A stretch of 64,000 nucleotides of DNA from Rhodothalassium salexigens DSM 2132 (GCF_004341375.1 NZ_SLXO01000007.1:124001-188000), one strand, 5' to 3'. Numbered from the stretch's first letter, positions 45,911-54,963 are shown. The notes: generated by a model not told the origin, from the sequence alone. Numbers and translations are program-made.

Positions 45911-46552
45911 TCAGGCCGCCGGGGCGTCGGGCTGGACTTCGGGGGCTGAGGCTGCGAAAGCGGGCAACGCGCGCAACTCGGCGTCGATGCGCACCAGCGT
46001 GGGGAAGTCGTCGAGCGGCACCTCGAACCGGCGCGCGTTCCACATCTGCGGCACCAGGCACAGATCCGCCAAGCCCGGCCGGTGGTCCCAACAAAACCGC
46101 GCGCCCTGCGCCGCCACCAGGGTTTCAAGCGCGGCAAAGCCTGCGCGCACCCAATGGCCGTACCACGCCCCCACCGCCGCCGGCGTCTGGTCCAGCGGCC
46201 CCTTAAGATAGGTCAACACGCGCAGATTGTTGAGCGGGTGGATGTCGCAAGCGATCAGGTCCGCCATGGCGCGCACCCGTGCCCGGTCGACCGGGTCGGC
46301 GGGCAGCAGCGCGGGCTCGGGCACCGTTTCGTCCAGATACTCCAGGATCGCCATGGACTGGGTCAGCACCCGGCCGTCGTCCAGTTCGAGCGCCGGCACC
46401 AGCGCTTGCGGGTTACGCGCGCGATAGGCCGCGCCGGCCTGCTCGCCGCGCGCCAGATGCACCGGCACCGGCACCGCCTCCAGCCCCTTGAGGTTGAGCG
46501 CGATGCGCACCCGAAATGCCGCCGAACTGCGATAATAGGTGTAAAGCTTCAT
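45911..46552 (-). CDS. Maleylpyruvate/maleylacetoacetate isomerase (zeta-class GST)
   Basis: 213 residues. The N-terminal thioredoxin-like domain begins MKLYTYYRSSAAFRVRIALNLKGLEAVPVPVHLARGE, with the zeta-GST motif SSAAFRVRIAL (Ser pair near residue 9-10), and continues PALELDDGRVLTQSMAILEYLDE. The C-terminal all-helical domain includes DIHPLNNLRVLTYL and PGLADLCLVPQMWNARRF. It performs glutathione-dependent cis-trans isomerisation. Because the upstream hydrolase is the short fumarylpyruvate type, the gentisate pathway (NagL role) is favoured over homogentisate. GGAGGG precedes the ATG. Confidence 0.92.
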   Translation of the reverse strand: MKLYTYYRSSAAFRVRIALNLKGLEAVPVPVHLARGEQAGAAYRARNPQALVPALELDDGRVLTQSMAILEYLDETVPEPALLPADPVDRARVRAMADLIACDIHPLNNLRVLTYLKGPLDQTPAAVGAWYGHWVRAGFAALETLVAAQGARFCWDHRPGLADLCLVPQMWNARRFEVPLDDFPTLVRIDAELRALPAFAASAPEVQPDAPAA

Positions 46553-46573
46553 CGATCCGCCCTCCCCGGTCGG

Positions 46574-47260
46574 TCAGACGATGCGGGTGACCAATTGGCC
46601 GACCCCTTCCACCTCGGCGACCATGGTCTCGCCCGGGCGCACCGCGCCGACGCCCGCCGGCGTGCCGGTGAACACCAGATCGCCCGGGTGCAGGGTAAAC
46701 AACCCCGACAACAGCGCGACGATCTCGGGCACCGTCCAGATCAACTGGCTGAGGTCACCGTCCTGGCGCAGGGTGTCGCCGACCCGCAGGCGCACCGCGC
46801 CGGTCGACGGGTGGCCGATGCGCTCGGCCGGTTGCAGCGCCGACACCGGTGCCGAATGGTCGAACCCCTTGGCGGTGTCCCAGGGCTGGCCGCGTGCGCG
46901 CGCCGCCGCTTGCAGGTCGCGCCGGGTCAGGTCGTTGCCGACCGCATAGCCATAGACATGGTCAAGCGCCACTTCGGGCGCGATATCGCGGCCGCCGGTG
47001 CCGATGGCGGCGACCAGCTCCACCTCGTGATGCAGGTCGTCGGTCTGCGGCGGATAGGGCACGTCGGCGTCGCCGGGCACCAGGGCGTCGGCCGGCTTCA
47101 TAAAGAAGAACGGCGGCTCGCGCTCGGGGTCCATGCCCATCTCCAGCGCGTGGGCGGCATAGTTGCGGGCCACACAATAAATCCTGCGCACCGGAAAGCG
47201 CGCCTCGCGGCCGGCGATGGGCAGGGTCGGCACGCTCGGGACGGGAAACAAATCGGGCAT
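46574..47260 (-). CDS. Fumarylpyruvate hydrolase-type FAH family protein
   Basis: 228 residues, the length of NagK-type fumarylpyruvate hydrolases rather than the roughly 420-residue fumarylacetoacetases. Family motifs: IYCVARNYAAHALEMG, FFFMKPADALV, HHEVELVAAIG (metal-ligand Glu pair), GYAVGNDLTRRDLQ, AKGFDHSAPV and GDLVFTGTPAGVGAVRPG. GAGGAG precedes the ATG by 5 bases. Gene order hydrolase then isomerase with a 21-bp gap indicates an operon for the last two steps of gentisate breakdown; a gentisate dioxygenase is not in the window. Confidence 0.93.
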   Translation of the reverse strand: MPDLFPVPSVPTLPIAGREARFPVRRIYCVARNYAAHALEMGMDPEREPPFFFMKPADALVPGDADVPYPPQTDDLHHEVELVAAIGTGGRDIAPEVALDHVYGYAVGNDLTRRDLQAAARARGQPWDTAKGFDHSAPVSALQPAERIGHPSTGAVRLRVGDTLRQDGDLSQLIWTVPEIVALLSGLFTLHPGDLVFTGTPAGVGAVRPGETMVAEVEGVGQLVTRIV

Positions 47261-47520
47261 GGGAACTCCTCAAGGCGGCGAACCCTTTGTCGCTTAGCAG
47301 GCGCCCCGCGGCTTGAAAACCACCGCCGTGACCGCGCGGTGCGCGCCGGCGGCGCGGCAGGCGCCAATCCTTATGCGGGTTTTTGGCGTTGCAGCATACT
47401 GGCGATTGACACCGCGTGGTGCCATTCCAATGTGCAACGGCTGCGGCGGCGACCCGGGCGCACGACCCCGGGCGCCGCCGCAGCCCAAGACTGCCAGACC
47501 ACCACAAGGGAGTTTTCCCC

Positions 47521-48537
47521 ATGACCGCCATTCGCGCCTATGCCGCCCCGTCCGCCGGTGCGCCGCTGGAGCCCTTCGAGTATGACCCCGGCCCGTTAGG
47601 CGCCGACCAGGTGGAGATCCGCGTCGAAAGCAGCGGCCTGTGTCATTCCGACGTGTCGATGATCAACGACGAATGGGGGCTGGCGCAGTTCCCGCTGGTT
47701 GCCGGCCACGAGGTGGTCGGCACGGTGGTCGAGGCCGGGGCCAATGTCACCGACGTGCGCGTGGGCCAGCGCGTCGGGCTCGGCTGGTTCTCGCACGCCT
47801 GCCATCATTGCGACCCGTGCCTGTCGGGCGACCATAATCTGTGTCGCAGCCGCGGCCACACCATCGTCGGCCGCCATGGCGGCTTCGCCGACCGGGTGCG
47901 CGCGCAATCCACCTGGGTGTTTCCGCTGCCCGACGGCATCGACGCGATCTCGGCCGGGCCGCTGTTCTGCGGCGGCATCACGGTATTCAACCCGTTGATC
48001 CAATCCGGCGTCAAGCCCACCGACCGGGTCGGTGTGGTCGGCATCGGCGGGCTGGGCCATCTGGCGCTGCAATTCCTGCGCGCCTGGGGCTGCGAGGTGA
48101 CCGCGTTCACCTCCACCGGCGCCAAGGCCGACGAGGCCCGGCGCCTCGGCGCTCACCATGTGGTCGACAGCCGCGACCCCGAAGCGCTCGACGCCATCGC
48201 CGGCACGCTCGACTTCCTGCTGGTGACGGTCAATGTCAGCCTCGACTGGAACCGCTATCTGGACACCCTGGCGCCGCGCGGCACCTTCCACATCGTCGGC
48301 GCCATCCCCGAGCCCTTGGACATGGAGGCGTTCAAGGTGTTCTTCGAACAGCGCCGGGTCACCGGCTCGCCGGTGGGCAGCCCGCACACCACCAAGCTGA
48401 TGCTGGATTTCTGCGCCCGCCACGGCATCAAGCCGCAAACGGAGGTGTTTCCGATGAGCCGCTTGAACGACGCCATCGCGCATCTGGAAGCCGGCAAGGC
48501 GCGTTATCGCGTGGTGCTGGAAGCCGACTTCGCCTGA
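47521..48537 (+). CDS. Zinc-dependent alcohol dehydrogenase (CAD/YahK-like group)
   Basis: 338 residues. The catalytic zinc region is SSGLCHSDVSMINDEWG and AGHEVVGTVVEAG. The structural zinc motif C-X2-C-X2-C-X7-C is intact (CHHCDPCLSGDHNLC). The NAD(P) fold has VGVVGIGGLGHLALQFLRAWG. It resembles cinnamyl-alcohol/aldehyde reductases with broad aldehyde range, likely NADPH-dependent. It is divergent from the gentisate-type pair. A perfect -35 (TTGACA, 47406-47411) lies 110 bp upstream but its -10 is weak. This is the last chromosomal gene before the tRNA-Lys island. Confidence 0.93.
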   Translation: MTAIRAYAAPSAGAPLEPFEYDPGPLGADQVEIRVESSGLCHSDVSMINDEWGLAQFPLVAGHEVVGTVVEAGANVTDVRVGQRVGLGWFSHACHHCDPCLSGDHNLCRSRGHTIVGRHGGFADRVRAQSTWVFPLPDGIDAISAGPLFCGGITVFNPLIQSGVKPTDRVGVVGIGGLGHLALQFLRAWGCEVTAFTSTGAKADEARRLGAHHVVDSRDPEALDAIAGTLDFLLVTVNVSLDWNRYLDTLAPRGTFHIVGAIPEPLDMEAFKVFFEQRRVTGSPVGSPHTTKLMLDFCARHGIKPQTEVFPMSRLNDAIAHLEAGKARYRVVLEADFA

Positions 48538-48840
48538 CCCGGCGCGCCCGGCGCCAACGGCTCTGGCAATGCGCCTTGGGGCGCATGTGCCGGGCCGCCA
48601 CAAGGTGACGCCGCCCATAGCCGGTCTTTCGGACGATCGCGAGAGGCCGGCCCCAAGGCCCTGGACCCAAAAGGAGTTCACAGCCCGGACCGATACCGAA
48701 GCCGCCCCGCCCGCCCGAAGGCGCCGTACGACGCAGGCGGGATCGGCAGCAAGGCCGCAACGGTCGTCTGGGAAAACTTCGGAATAGCGCCCGCCCGACC
48801 GAGCCGATCGGGGAAACGCGCTTTTTATCCAGTAGGATAG
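48538..48840. other. Intergenic region beside the island edge, no gene seen
   Basis: About 300 bp between the alcohol dehydrogenase stop and the left att repeat. No supported coding frame, hairpin with T tract or RNA was recognised. The composition shifts to lower GC at the right end (around 48825-48840), where the island begins. Confidence 0.4.
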
Positions 48841-48881
48841 ATGGAGGGCCGTCAGGGATTCGAACCCTGGACCCGCTGATT
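48841..48881 (-). repeat. Left att repeat (displaced tRNA-Lys 3' end)
   Basis: A perfect 41-bp copy of 50105-50145. It covers, on the minus strand, the tRNA from the last part of the anticodon arm to the 3' CCA plus one base. After 48881 the sequence departs from the tRNA (TCTCAA instead of AAGAGT), so it is not a functional tRNA gene. Confidence 0.93.
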
Positions 48882-49041
48882 TCTCAACTGTCGCATGTCG
48901 CCATAATCGGGCGCATCGTTTGGTTCGGCCGCCGTCTTTAAGGGCGGTAGCGTCGAAAATGTTCTTTTCAATAGGTTAAAGCGTTATCGTTGACATTGGG
49001 GACGCAATCGAGAACCCGCCAGGCATTGACCGCCCTCCTCT

Positions 49042-49464
49042 TCAGCGCCGCGTCATCCAGGGGTCGATGACCGGAACGCCTGCCGCGTCGAAGGCGCTGG
49101 CATCACGCGTGGCGACAGCGAAGCCGTGGGCGGTTGCAATGGCGGCGATATAGCCATCCGGCGTGGGAAAGCCCTTGCCCGCCTTGCGGGCCGCAACGGC
49201 AAGATCGGCGTAGTGGTGGGCGGCCGCAGTATCGAAGGCGAGGATTCTGCCCTCTAACAGCGGGAGCATCCCGTCGAGCGTGGCGGCCAGCTTCTGCTTG
49301 CGCCGTCCATCCAGCAGCGCACCGATGCCGAACAGGAGTTCCGCAACGGTGACGCTGGTGATGTACAGCGTTTCGGCCGCCTGTTCGTCCAGCCAGGCGC
49401 GCACGGCCGGGTCAGGCTCCGGCTTCATCGCCTCGGAGACCACGTTGGTATCCAGAACGATCAT
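49042..49464 (-). CDS. vapC: PIN-domain toxin VapC/FitB
   Basis: Ribonuclease toxin with 140 residues. The PIN-domain acidic residues are in place: Asp5 in MIVLDTNVVSE, Glu near residue 42 in TVAELLFG, Asp near 102 in TPDGYIAAIATAHG and Asp near 120 in ATRDASAFD, which bind the catalytic metal. The motif set and the pairing with a CopG/Arc-like antitoxin resemble FitAB. It overlaps the antitoxin gene by 4 bp. It probably helped keep the island in the chromosome. Confidence 0.94.
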   Translation of the reverse strand: MIVLDTNVVSEAMKPEPDPAVRAWLDEQAAETLYITSVTVAELLFGIGALLDGRRKQKLAATLDGMLPLLEGRILAFDTAAAHHYADLAVAARKAGKGFPTPDGYIAAIATAHGFAVATRDASAFDAAGVPVIDPWMTRR

Positions 49465-49718
49465 CGGTCAAAGCGCATCGGCGTGGCGGGCGTCTTGTCA
49501 CGCGCTTGGTCCAGCGCCTCGAAATCCGCGTTGGTCAGCCCGGCCTCGCGGCTCAACGCCGACAGGGCGGAGCCGAGACGCAGGCGCTCGGCGGGCCGCA
49601 CCGCCGCTTCCAGAATGGCGCGCATTTCCGCTTCGGCACTGCGGCCATGCTCGGCAGCGCGCGCCTTGATGGCGCGATGGGTTTCGTCCGAGATGTTGCG
49701 AATGGTGACGGCGGGCAC
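49461..49718 (-). CDS. vapB: VapB/FitA-type ribbon-helix-helix antitoxin
   Basis: 85 residues from the GTG at 49718, which has GAGGAG 8 bases upstream; an ATG frame extends to 49784 but lacks a site. The N-terminus PAVTIRNISDETHRAIKARAAEHGRSAEAEMRAIL is the ribbon-helix-helix DNA-binding domain of FitA-type antitoxins. The C-terminal segment (ADFEALDQARDKTPATPMRFD) should wrap around and block the PIN toxin. It is first in the operon, as usual for autoregulated pairs. Confidence 0.92.
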   Translation of the reverse strand: MPAVTIRNISDETHRAIKARAAEHGRSAEAEMRAILEAAVRPAERLRLGSALSALSREAGLTNADFEALDQARDKTPATPMRFDR

Positions 49719-49856
49719 CGGACCTGCTCCTCGATCAATCAATGTCGATGATGTCAATATGGGGTAAGTGCTATCACGCGGCAAGACGCGCCCGCTTCAC
49801 CCCGGCAGGCAGTACGGTTTTGGAAGGGCACACGGCGTGCACCTTTACGCGAGCCG

Positions 49857-50044
49857 GGCACAGACCGCGCACCACCCATGGCCTGCGCTATACGGCAGCC
49901 ACAGTCCTGCGCGAACTGGGTCTGGACTGGGACGATGTTGCTGCCGTCACCGGCCACAAGACCACTGCCATGGTGCGCAAATACACGGCCAAGCGGCGCC
50001 GTGCCGCCCGCGCGATTGCCCGCTTGGATGAGGCGGGAGTGTAA
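49857..50044 (+). pseudogene. C-terminal remnant of a tyrosine recombinase (integrase)
   Basis: About 60 codons match the catalytic end of phage-type integrases: HGLRYTAATVLRELGLDWDDVAAVTGHKTTAMVRKYTAK. This includes the Arg of H-X2-R (here HGLR), the GH motif (VTGHK) and the probable nucleophile Tyr in VRKYT. The N-terminal and core-binding parts are absent; upstream sequence in the same frame has no resemblance. It reads toward the tRNA-Lys gene 61 bp beyond its stop. It cannot be active alone. Confidence 0.85.
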
Positions 50045-50104
50045 AACTAAGTGTAAAACCGGCGAAAGGTTAAAGGTGAACGACCTTCTAACGCCTTGAT
50101 TTAA

Positions 50105-50180
<76 letters not shown>

Positions 50181-50411
50181 GATGATACGGCTTCGCGATC
50201 ACCAAGGGCAACCGGCGTCCGCATCGGAAGCGCCTCCACTACCCGCTGAAGACCGGAATGTCCAGCCCCTTTTTCATCCCGTTCGCCCCCGCGCCGACAA
50301 GCGGACCGGTCGCCGGCCCACCCGAAAGGGGGAAGGCGCTTTTATTGTCGCAAACACGGCGATGCAGTAAATCTCTGTCCATTATCATGTGTCAGGTAAG
50401 GATTTCGGACC

Positions 50412-53400
50412 ATGTGCGCATCGCCCACCGTCTCCCGGCCCGGTGCCCCCCACGTCGGCACGACCGGCACCCGCGACGCTCTCGCCCGGCACCGCGCGGC
50501 CATCCGCGCGGCCAAGCATGAGGACGAACCCCAAGCCGTCGCTCGCCTGCGAGCGACCCTCGACCTGGACGCGCGCCACCGCGCCGAGGCGGTCGATCTG
50601 GCGCAGCAGATCGTCAGCCGCTCGCGCGACAAAAAGACCGAACAAGGCACCATCGACGCGTTCCTGCAGGAATTCGGCCTGTCCAACCAGGAAGGCATCG
50701 CGCTGATGTGCCTGGCCGAGGCGCTGCTGCGCGTGCCCGACCGCGAAACCCAGGACGACCTGATCTCGGAGAAAATCCGCTCGGGCGACTGGGACAGCCA
50801 TCTGGGCCAGTCCGACAGCCCGTTCGTCAATGCCGGCGTCTGGGCGCTGATGCTCACCGGCCGGATCGCCGCACTCGACGAGCAGATCGTCCGCCACCCC
50901 GGCCACTGGCTGGAAAAGCTGATCCACCGCTCGGGCGAGCCGGTGATCCGCCAGGCGATCAATCAAGCCATGAAGATCATGGGCCGGCAGTTCGTCTATG
51001 GCCGCAGCATCGACGACGCGATCGCCCGGCGCGCCCGCCAGCCAGCGGGCAAGCAACTGGTCTCGTTCGACATGCTGGGCGAAGGCGCGCGCACCGACGC
51101 CGCGGCCCAGACCTATTTCGACGCCTATGCCGGCGCCATCGACGCGGTCGGCGGCGCCTGCCGCGACGAGGCCGGCGGGCCGACCCGCTCGTCGTCGCTG
51201 TCGGTCAAGCTGTCGGCGCTGCACGCCCGCTTCGAACAGACCCAGGAAGACCGGGTGATCGCCGAGTTGCTGCCGCGCGCCCGGGCGCTCGCCCTCTGCG
51301 CCAAGGCCCAGGGCATCCAGATGACCATCGATGCCGAGGAGGCCGACCGGCTCGACCTGTCGCTGACGGTGATCGAGGCGCTGGCCCGCGACCCCGAGCT
51401 TGCCGGCTGGGACGGCCTGGGCCTCGCCATCCAGGCCTATCAAAAGCGCGCCCTGCCGTTGATCCACTGGGTCGCCGCGCTGGCCCGCGAAACCCACCGG
51501 CAGATCCCGGTGCGGCTGGTCAAGGGCGCCTATTGGGACACCGAGATCAAGCACACCCAGGTGATGGGGCTCGACGACTATCCGGTGTTCACCCGCAAGC
51601 CCAACACCGACGTCAACTATCTGGCCTGCGCCAAGGCGATGATCGGCCATGGCGACGCCTTGTTCCCGCAATTCGCCAGCCACAACGCCCACACCATCGC
51701 CCTGGTGTCGAGCCTGGCCGGCGACGCGCCGCACGAGTTCCAGCGCCTGCACGGCATGGGCGAATTGCTCTACAAGGCCGCCGAAGAGGTGCTCGGCCGG
51801 CCGATCACCACGCGCATCTATGCGCCGGTGGGCCAGCATTCGGACCTGTTGCCCTATCTGGTGCGCCGATTGTTGGAAAACGGCGCCAATTCCAGCTTCG
51901 TCAACCGCTTCATGGACGCCAGCGTGCCGGTCGAGGAGGTCACCTTCGACCCGCTGGACGATGTGGACGCCCACCCCTTGGGCCGGCATGCCAACATCCC
52001 GCTGCCGCTCGACCTGTTCGGGCCCGAGCGGCGCAATTCGCAAGGCGTCGACCTGGCCGAGCCGACGGTCACCGGACCCTTGCTGGAGACCCTGGCGAGC
52101 CGCGCGCGCATCGAGCGCCACGCCGCCTGCCTGGTCGACGGCGCCGAGACCGGCGCGGCGCCGGCACCGGTGCACCGGCCGGCCGACGCGCGGGTTGCCG
52201 CCGGCACCATGCGCGCCGCGCGGCCGGCCGACATCGAAGCCGCGCTGGCCTCGGCGGTCGCCGCCCAGCCGGCCTGGGACGCCCGCGGCGGCGGGGAGCG
52301 CGCGGCGATCCTGCGCGCCATGGCCGACGCGCTCGAAGCGCACCGCACGCCGCTGCTCGACCTGATGACCCGCGACGCCGGCAAGACCATCGCCGACGGC
52401 ATCGCCGAGGTGCGCGAGGCGGCCGACTTCTGCCGCTATTACGCGGTCGAGGCCGAACGCCACTGCGCCGTCGAGGGCACGCCGCTGCCCGGCCCCACCG
52501 GCGAGGCCAACCGCCTGTCGCTGCACGGCCGGGGCGTGTTCTTGTGCATCAGCCCGTGGAACTTCCCGCTGGCCATCTTCACCGGCCAGATCGCCGCCGC
52601 GCTGGCCGCCGGCAATGCGGTGATCGCCAAGCCCGCCGAACAGACGCCGCTGGTCGCCCACTATGCCGCCGACCTGTTCCTGCGCGCCGGCGTGCCGGGC
52701 GCGGTGTTGCACCTGCTGCTCGGCGACGGCCCGACGGTGGCCGGGCCGATCCTGCGCGACCGGCGGCTGGCCGGCGTGGCGTTCACCGGCTCGGTGCCGA
52801 CCGCCAAGCTGATCCAGCGCACGCTGGCCGAGCGCGACGGCGCCATCCTGCCGCTGATCGCCGAGACCGGCGGACAGAACGCCATGGTGGTGGACTCCAC
52901 AGCGCTCCACGAACAGGTCGCCGACGACGCGCTGATGTCGGCGTTCGGCTCGGCCGGTCAGCGCTGTTCGGCGCTGCGGGTGATGCTGGTGCAGGACAGC
53001 GTCGCCGAGCCGATGATCGAGATGCTGAAAGGCGCGCTCGCCGAACGCCGGGTCGGCGATCCGGCGCGGTTGAGCACCGACATCGGCCCGATCATCGACG
53101 CCGAGGCGCTGGCCCGGCTCGACGCCCACGCCGCGCGCATGGACCGCGAAGCGCACCTGGTCGCCCGGGCCGAGCTGCCCGAAAGCTGCGCCCACGGCAC
53201 CTATTTCGCCCCGCGCATCTACGAGATCGACCGGCTGAGCCAGTTGACCGAGGAGGTGTTCGGCCCGGTGATGCACGTGCTGCGCTTCCGCGGCGAGGAC
53301 ATCGAGGCGCTGCTGAGCGAGTTGCGCGACACCGGCTATGGCCTGACCTTCGGCGTGCACACGCGCCTCGAAGGACGGTGGGAGACGCTGTTCCGCAAGA

Positions 53401-53609
53401 CTCTGGCCGGCAACATGTACGTCAACCGCAACATGGTCGGCGCGGTGGTCGGGTCGCAGCCGTTCGGCGGCACCGGCCTGTCGGGCACCGGCCCCAAGGC
53501 GGGCGGGCCCTATTATCTGCCGCGCTTCGCCAACGAACGGGTGATGACCGTCAACACCGCCGCCATCGGCGGCAACACCGACCTGTTCCAACTGTCGGAA
53601 GAAACCTGA
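50412..53609 (+). CDS. putA: Bifunctional proline dehydrogenase / glutamate semialdehyde dehydrogenase PutA
   Basis: Converts proline to glutamate in two steps. It has 1065 residues, in the bifunctional size range; no N-terminal ribbon-helix-helix repressor domain is visible, so it should not regulate its own gene. The proline dehydrogenase barrel (about 130-460) includes DMLGEGARTDAAAQTYFDAYAGAI, VKLSALHARFEQ and VRLVKGAYWDTEIKH. The aldehyde dehydrogenase domain (about 560-1060) has the NAD motif SPWNFPLAIFTGQIAAALAAGNAV, the catalytic Glu in LIAETGGQNAMVVDST and the catalytic Cys in GSAGQRCSALRVM. AAGGA lies 9 bases before the ATG. It probably ends at a strong hairpin. Confidence 0.97.
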   Translation: MCASPTVSRPGAPHVGTTGTRDALARHRAAIRAAKHEDEPQAVARLRATLDLDARHRAEAVDLAQQIVSRSRDKKTEQGTIDAFLQEFGLSNQEGIALMCLAEALLRVPDRETQDDLISEKIRSGDWDSHLGQSDSPFVNAGVWALMLTGRIAALDEQIVRHPGHWLEKLIHRSGEPVIRQAINQAMKIMGRQFVYGRSIDDAIARRARQPAGKQLVSFDMLGEGARTDAAAQTYFDAYAGAIDAVGGACRDEAGGPTRSSSLSVKLSALHARFEQTQEDRVIAELLPRARALALCAKAQGIQMTIDAEEADRLDLSLTVIEALARDPELAGWDGLGLAIQAYQKRALPLIHWVAALARETHRQIPVRLVKGAYWDTEIKHTQVMGLDDYPVFTRKPNTDVNYLACAKAMIGHGDALFPQFASHNAHTIALVSSLAGDAPHEFQRLHGMGELLYKAAEEVLGRPITTRIYAPVGQHSDLLPYLVRRLLENGANSSFVNRFMDASVPVEEVTFDPLDDVDAHPLGRHANIPLPLDLFGPERRNSQGVDLAEPTVTGPLLETLASRARIERHAACLVDGAETGAAPAPVHRPADARVAAGTMRAARPADIEAALASAVAAQPAWDARGGGERAAILRAMADALEAHRTPLLDLMTRDAGKTIADGIAEVREAADFCRYYAVEAERHCAVEGTPLPGPTGEANRLSLHGRGVFLCISPWNFPLAIFTGQIAAALAAGNAVIAKPAEQTPLVAHYAADLFLRAGVPGAVLHLLLGDGPTVAGPILRDRRLAGVAFTGSVPTAKLIQRTLAERDGAILPLIAETGGQNAMVVDSTALHEQVADDALMSAFGSAGQRCSALRVMLVQDSVAEPMIEMLKGALAERRVGDPARLSTDIGPIIDAEALARLDAHAARMDREAHLVARAELPESCAHGTYFAPRIYEIDRLSQLTEEVFGPVMHVLRFRGEDIEALLSELRDTGYGLTFGVHTRLEGRWETLFRKTLAGNMYVNRNMVGAVVGSQPFGGTGLSGTGPKAGGPYYLPRFANERVMTVNTAAIGGNTDLFQLSEET

Positions 53610-53614
53610 CCGCC

Positions 53615-53652
53615 GCGCCCCGCCCGCCCGCCATCGGCGCCGGGCGGGGCGC
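53615..53652 (+). terminator. 12-bp GC hairpin after putA
   Basis: GCGCCCCGCCCG (53615-53626) pairs with CGGGCGGGGCGC (53641-53652) across a 14-nt loop, starting 5 bases after the stop codon. A run of As follows rather than Ts in the sense direction, so it is more likely a 3'-end stabiliser or a factor-dependent end. Confidence 0.45.
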
Positions 53653-53690
53653 CAAAAGACCGACCGGCCCGGCCCAAACGCTCCGCCGGC

Positions 53691-54284
53691 AAGGCGCGGC
53701 TTGAAGCGGCAAACGCCCGCCCCCAACCGTCATGGCGAGCGTCAGCGACGCCATCCAACCGACGCTGGGCGCGGGCGTCGGCTCCGACATGTGGGCCGGT
53801 GGCCGCGCACACGCAGCCCCGGCGTGCCCAGCGCGGCCAGCGATGGATCGCTTCGCTGCGCTCGCGATGACGAACAAGGCGCGGCTTGAAGCGGCAAACG
53901 CCCGCCCCCAACCGTCATGGCGAGCGCCAGCGACGCCATCCAACCGACGCTGGCCACAGGCGCGGGCGTCGGCTCCGACACGTGAGCCGATGGCCGCGCA
54001 CACGCAGCCCCGGCGTGCCCAGCGCGGGCAGCGATGGATCGCTTCGCTGCGCTCGCGATGACGAACAACGCGCGGCTTGAAGCGGCGAAGGTCCGCCCCC
54101 AACCGTCATGGCGAGCGTCAGCGACGCCATCCAACCGACGCTGGCCACAGGCGCGGGCGTCGGCTCGGACATGTGGGCCGGTGGCCGCGCACACGCAGCT
54201 CCGGCGTGCCCAACGCGGGCAGCGATGGATCGCTTCGCTGCGCTCGCGATGACGAACAAGGCGCGGCTTGAAGCGGCGACGGTC
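53691..54284. repeat. Tandem array of about 190-bp palindrome-ended units
   Basis: Three full copies begin with AAGGCGCGGCTTGAAGCGGC or a one-base variant, at 53691 (185 bp), 53876 (191 bp) and 54067 (191 bp), with a partial fourth from 54258 to about 54284. Each unit contains two arms of about 28 bases in inverted orientation; in copy 3 these are 54104-54132 (starting CGTCATGGCGAGCG) and 54227-54254 (ending GCTCGCGATGACG). The arm resembles the dispersed CGTCATTGCGAGC-type extragenic palindromes common in Alphaproteobacteria. The array fills the gap between convergent putA and tag. Confidence 0.92.
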
Positions 54285-54300
54285 AGGAGAGCGACGGGTC

Positions 54301-54963
54301 TTACACCGGCCGGGTGAAGGCGGCGCGGTCGGCGGCGACCTCGGCACGGCGCGGGCAACCGGGCAGATGGTCGTTGACCAGCCCCTCGGCCTGGAACAGC
54401 GAATAGACCGTCACCGGGCCGACGAAGCGCCAGCCCCGCGCGCGCAACGCCTTGGCCATGGCGCGCGCCTCGCGCGGCGGTGGGCCGGCTTTGACCGCAT
54501 CATAGGTGACCCGCTCGGGCCGGCGTTCAGGCACCGGCTCGAACTGCCACACGAAGCGCGCGAACGACCCGGTCTCGGCCAGCAAATCCTCCATGCGCCG
54601 GGCATTGTTGATCGCCGCCTCGATCTTGCCGCGGTGGCGGATCAACCCCGGATCGGCCAGCAACCGCGCCACGTCCGCCTCGTCGAAGCGCGCCATGACC
54701 TGCCAGTCGAAGCCCGCGAACGCGCGCCGGAACCGCTCGCGCTTGCGCAGCACGGTGATCCAGCTCAAGCCGGCCTGAAAGCCTTCCAGCACCAGTTTTT
54801 CGAACAAGCGGTCGTCGCGGCCTTCGGGGCGGCCCCATTCGGTGTCGTGATAATGCTGATAATCGGGCGCGTCGCCGCACCACCAGCACCGGCACACCCC
54901 GTCGGCGCCGACGCGCAGCCCCTCATCGGTCTTGTCCATGAGCCGGTTCTCCGCCTCGTCCAT
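54301..54963 (-). CDS. tag: DNA-3-methyladenine glycosylase I
   Basis: Removes 3-methyladenine from alkylated DNA. The ATG at 54963 has GGGGAG about 10 bases upstream and gives 220 residues; the ATG at 54939 is an alternative. Motifs: RCWWCGDAPDYQHYHDTEWGRP (zinc-ligand Cys and substrate-pocket Tyr/Glu), EGFQAGLSWITVLRKRERFRRAFAGFD, and the helix-hairpin region RHRGKIEAAINNARR. The zinc site His is in VNDHLPGCPRR. It is divergent from the DUF2946 gene with a 140-bp gap. Confidence 0.95.
   Translation of the reverse strand: MDEAENRLMDKTDEGLRVGADGVCRCWWCGDAPDYQHYHDTEWGRPEGRDDRLFEKLVLEGFQAGLSWITVLRKRERFRRAFAGFDWQVMARFDEADVARLLADPGLIRHRGKIEAAINNARRMEDLLAETGSFARFVWQFEPVPERRPERVTYDAVKAGPPPREARAMAKALRARGWRFVGPVTVYSLFQAEGLVNDHLPGCPRRAEVAADRAAFTRPV

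Noticed and set aside
47406-47434. Promoter for the zinc alcohol dehydrogenase gene
   Set aside because: The -35 (TTGACA) is perfect but the sequence 17 bases on (AATGTG) is a poor -10, so the promoter was not listed as a feature.
48841-48881. Second tRNA-Lys gene
   Set aside because: Only the 3' part matches; the D arm and 5' acceptor strand are missing. It is an att copy.
50182-50370. Small plus-strand frame between tRNA-Lys and putA
   Set aside because: It has no ribosome site and no recognisable sequence, starts at the tRNA 5' edge and overlaps the likely putA promoter.
50385-53726. Minus-strand open frame of about 1100 codons opposite putA
   Set aside because: Antisense shadow of putA; the composition is Arg/Gly/His-rich with no recognisable domain or ribosome site.
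53691-54284. CRISPR array
   Set aside because: The repeating unit is about 190 bp and nearly identical throughout, with no variable spacers and no cas genes nearby.
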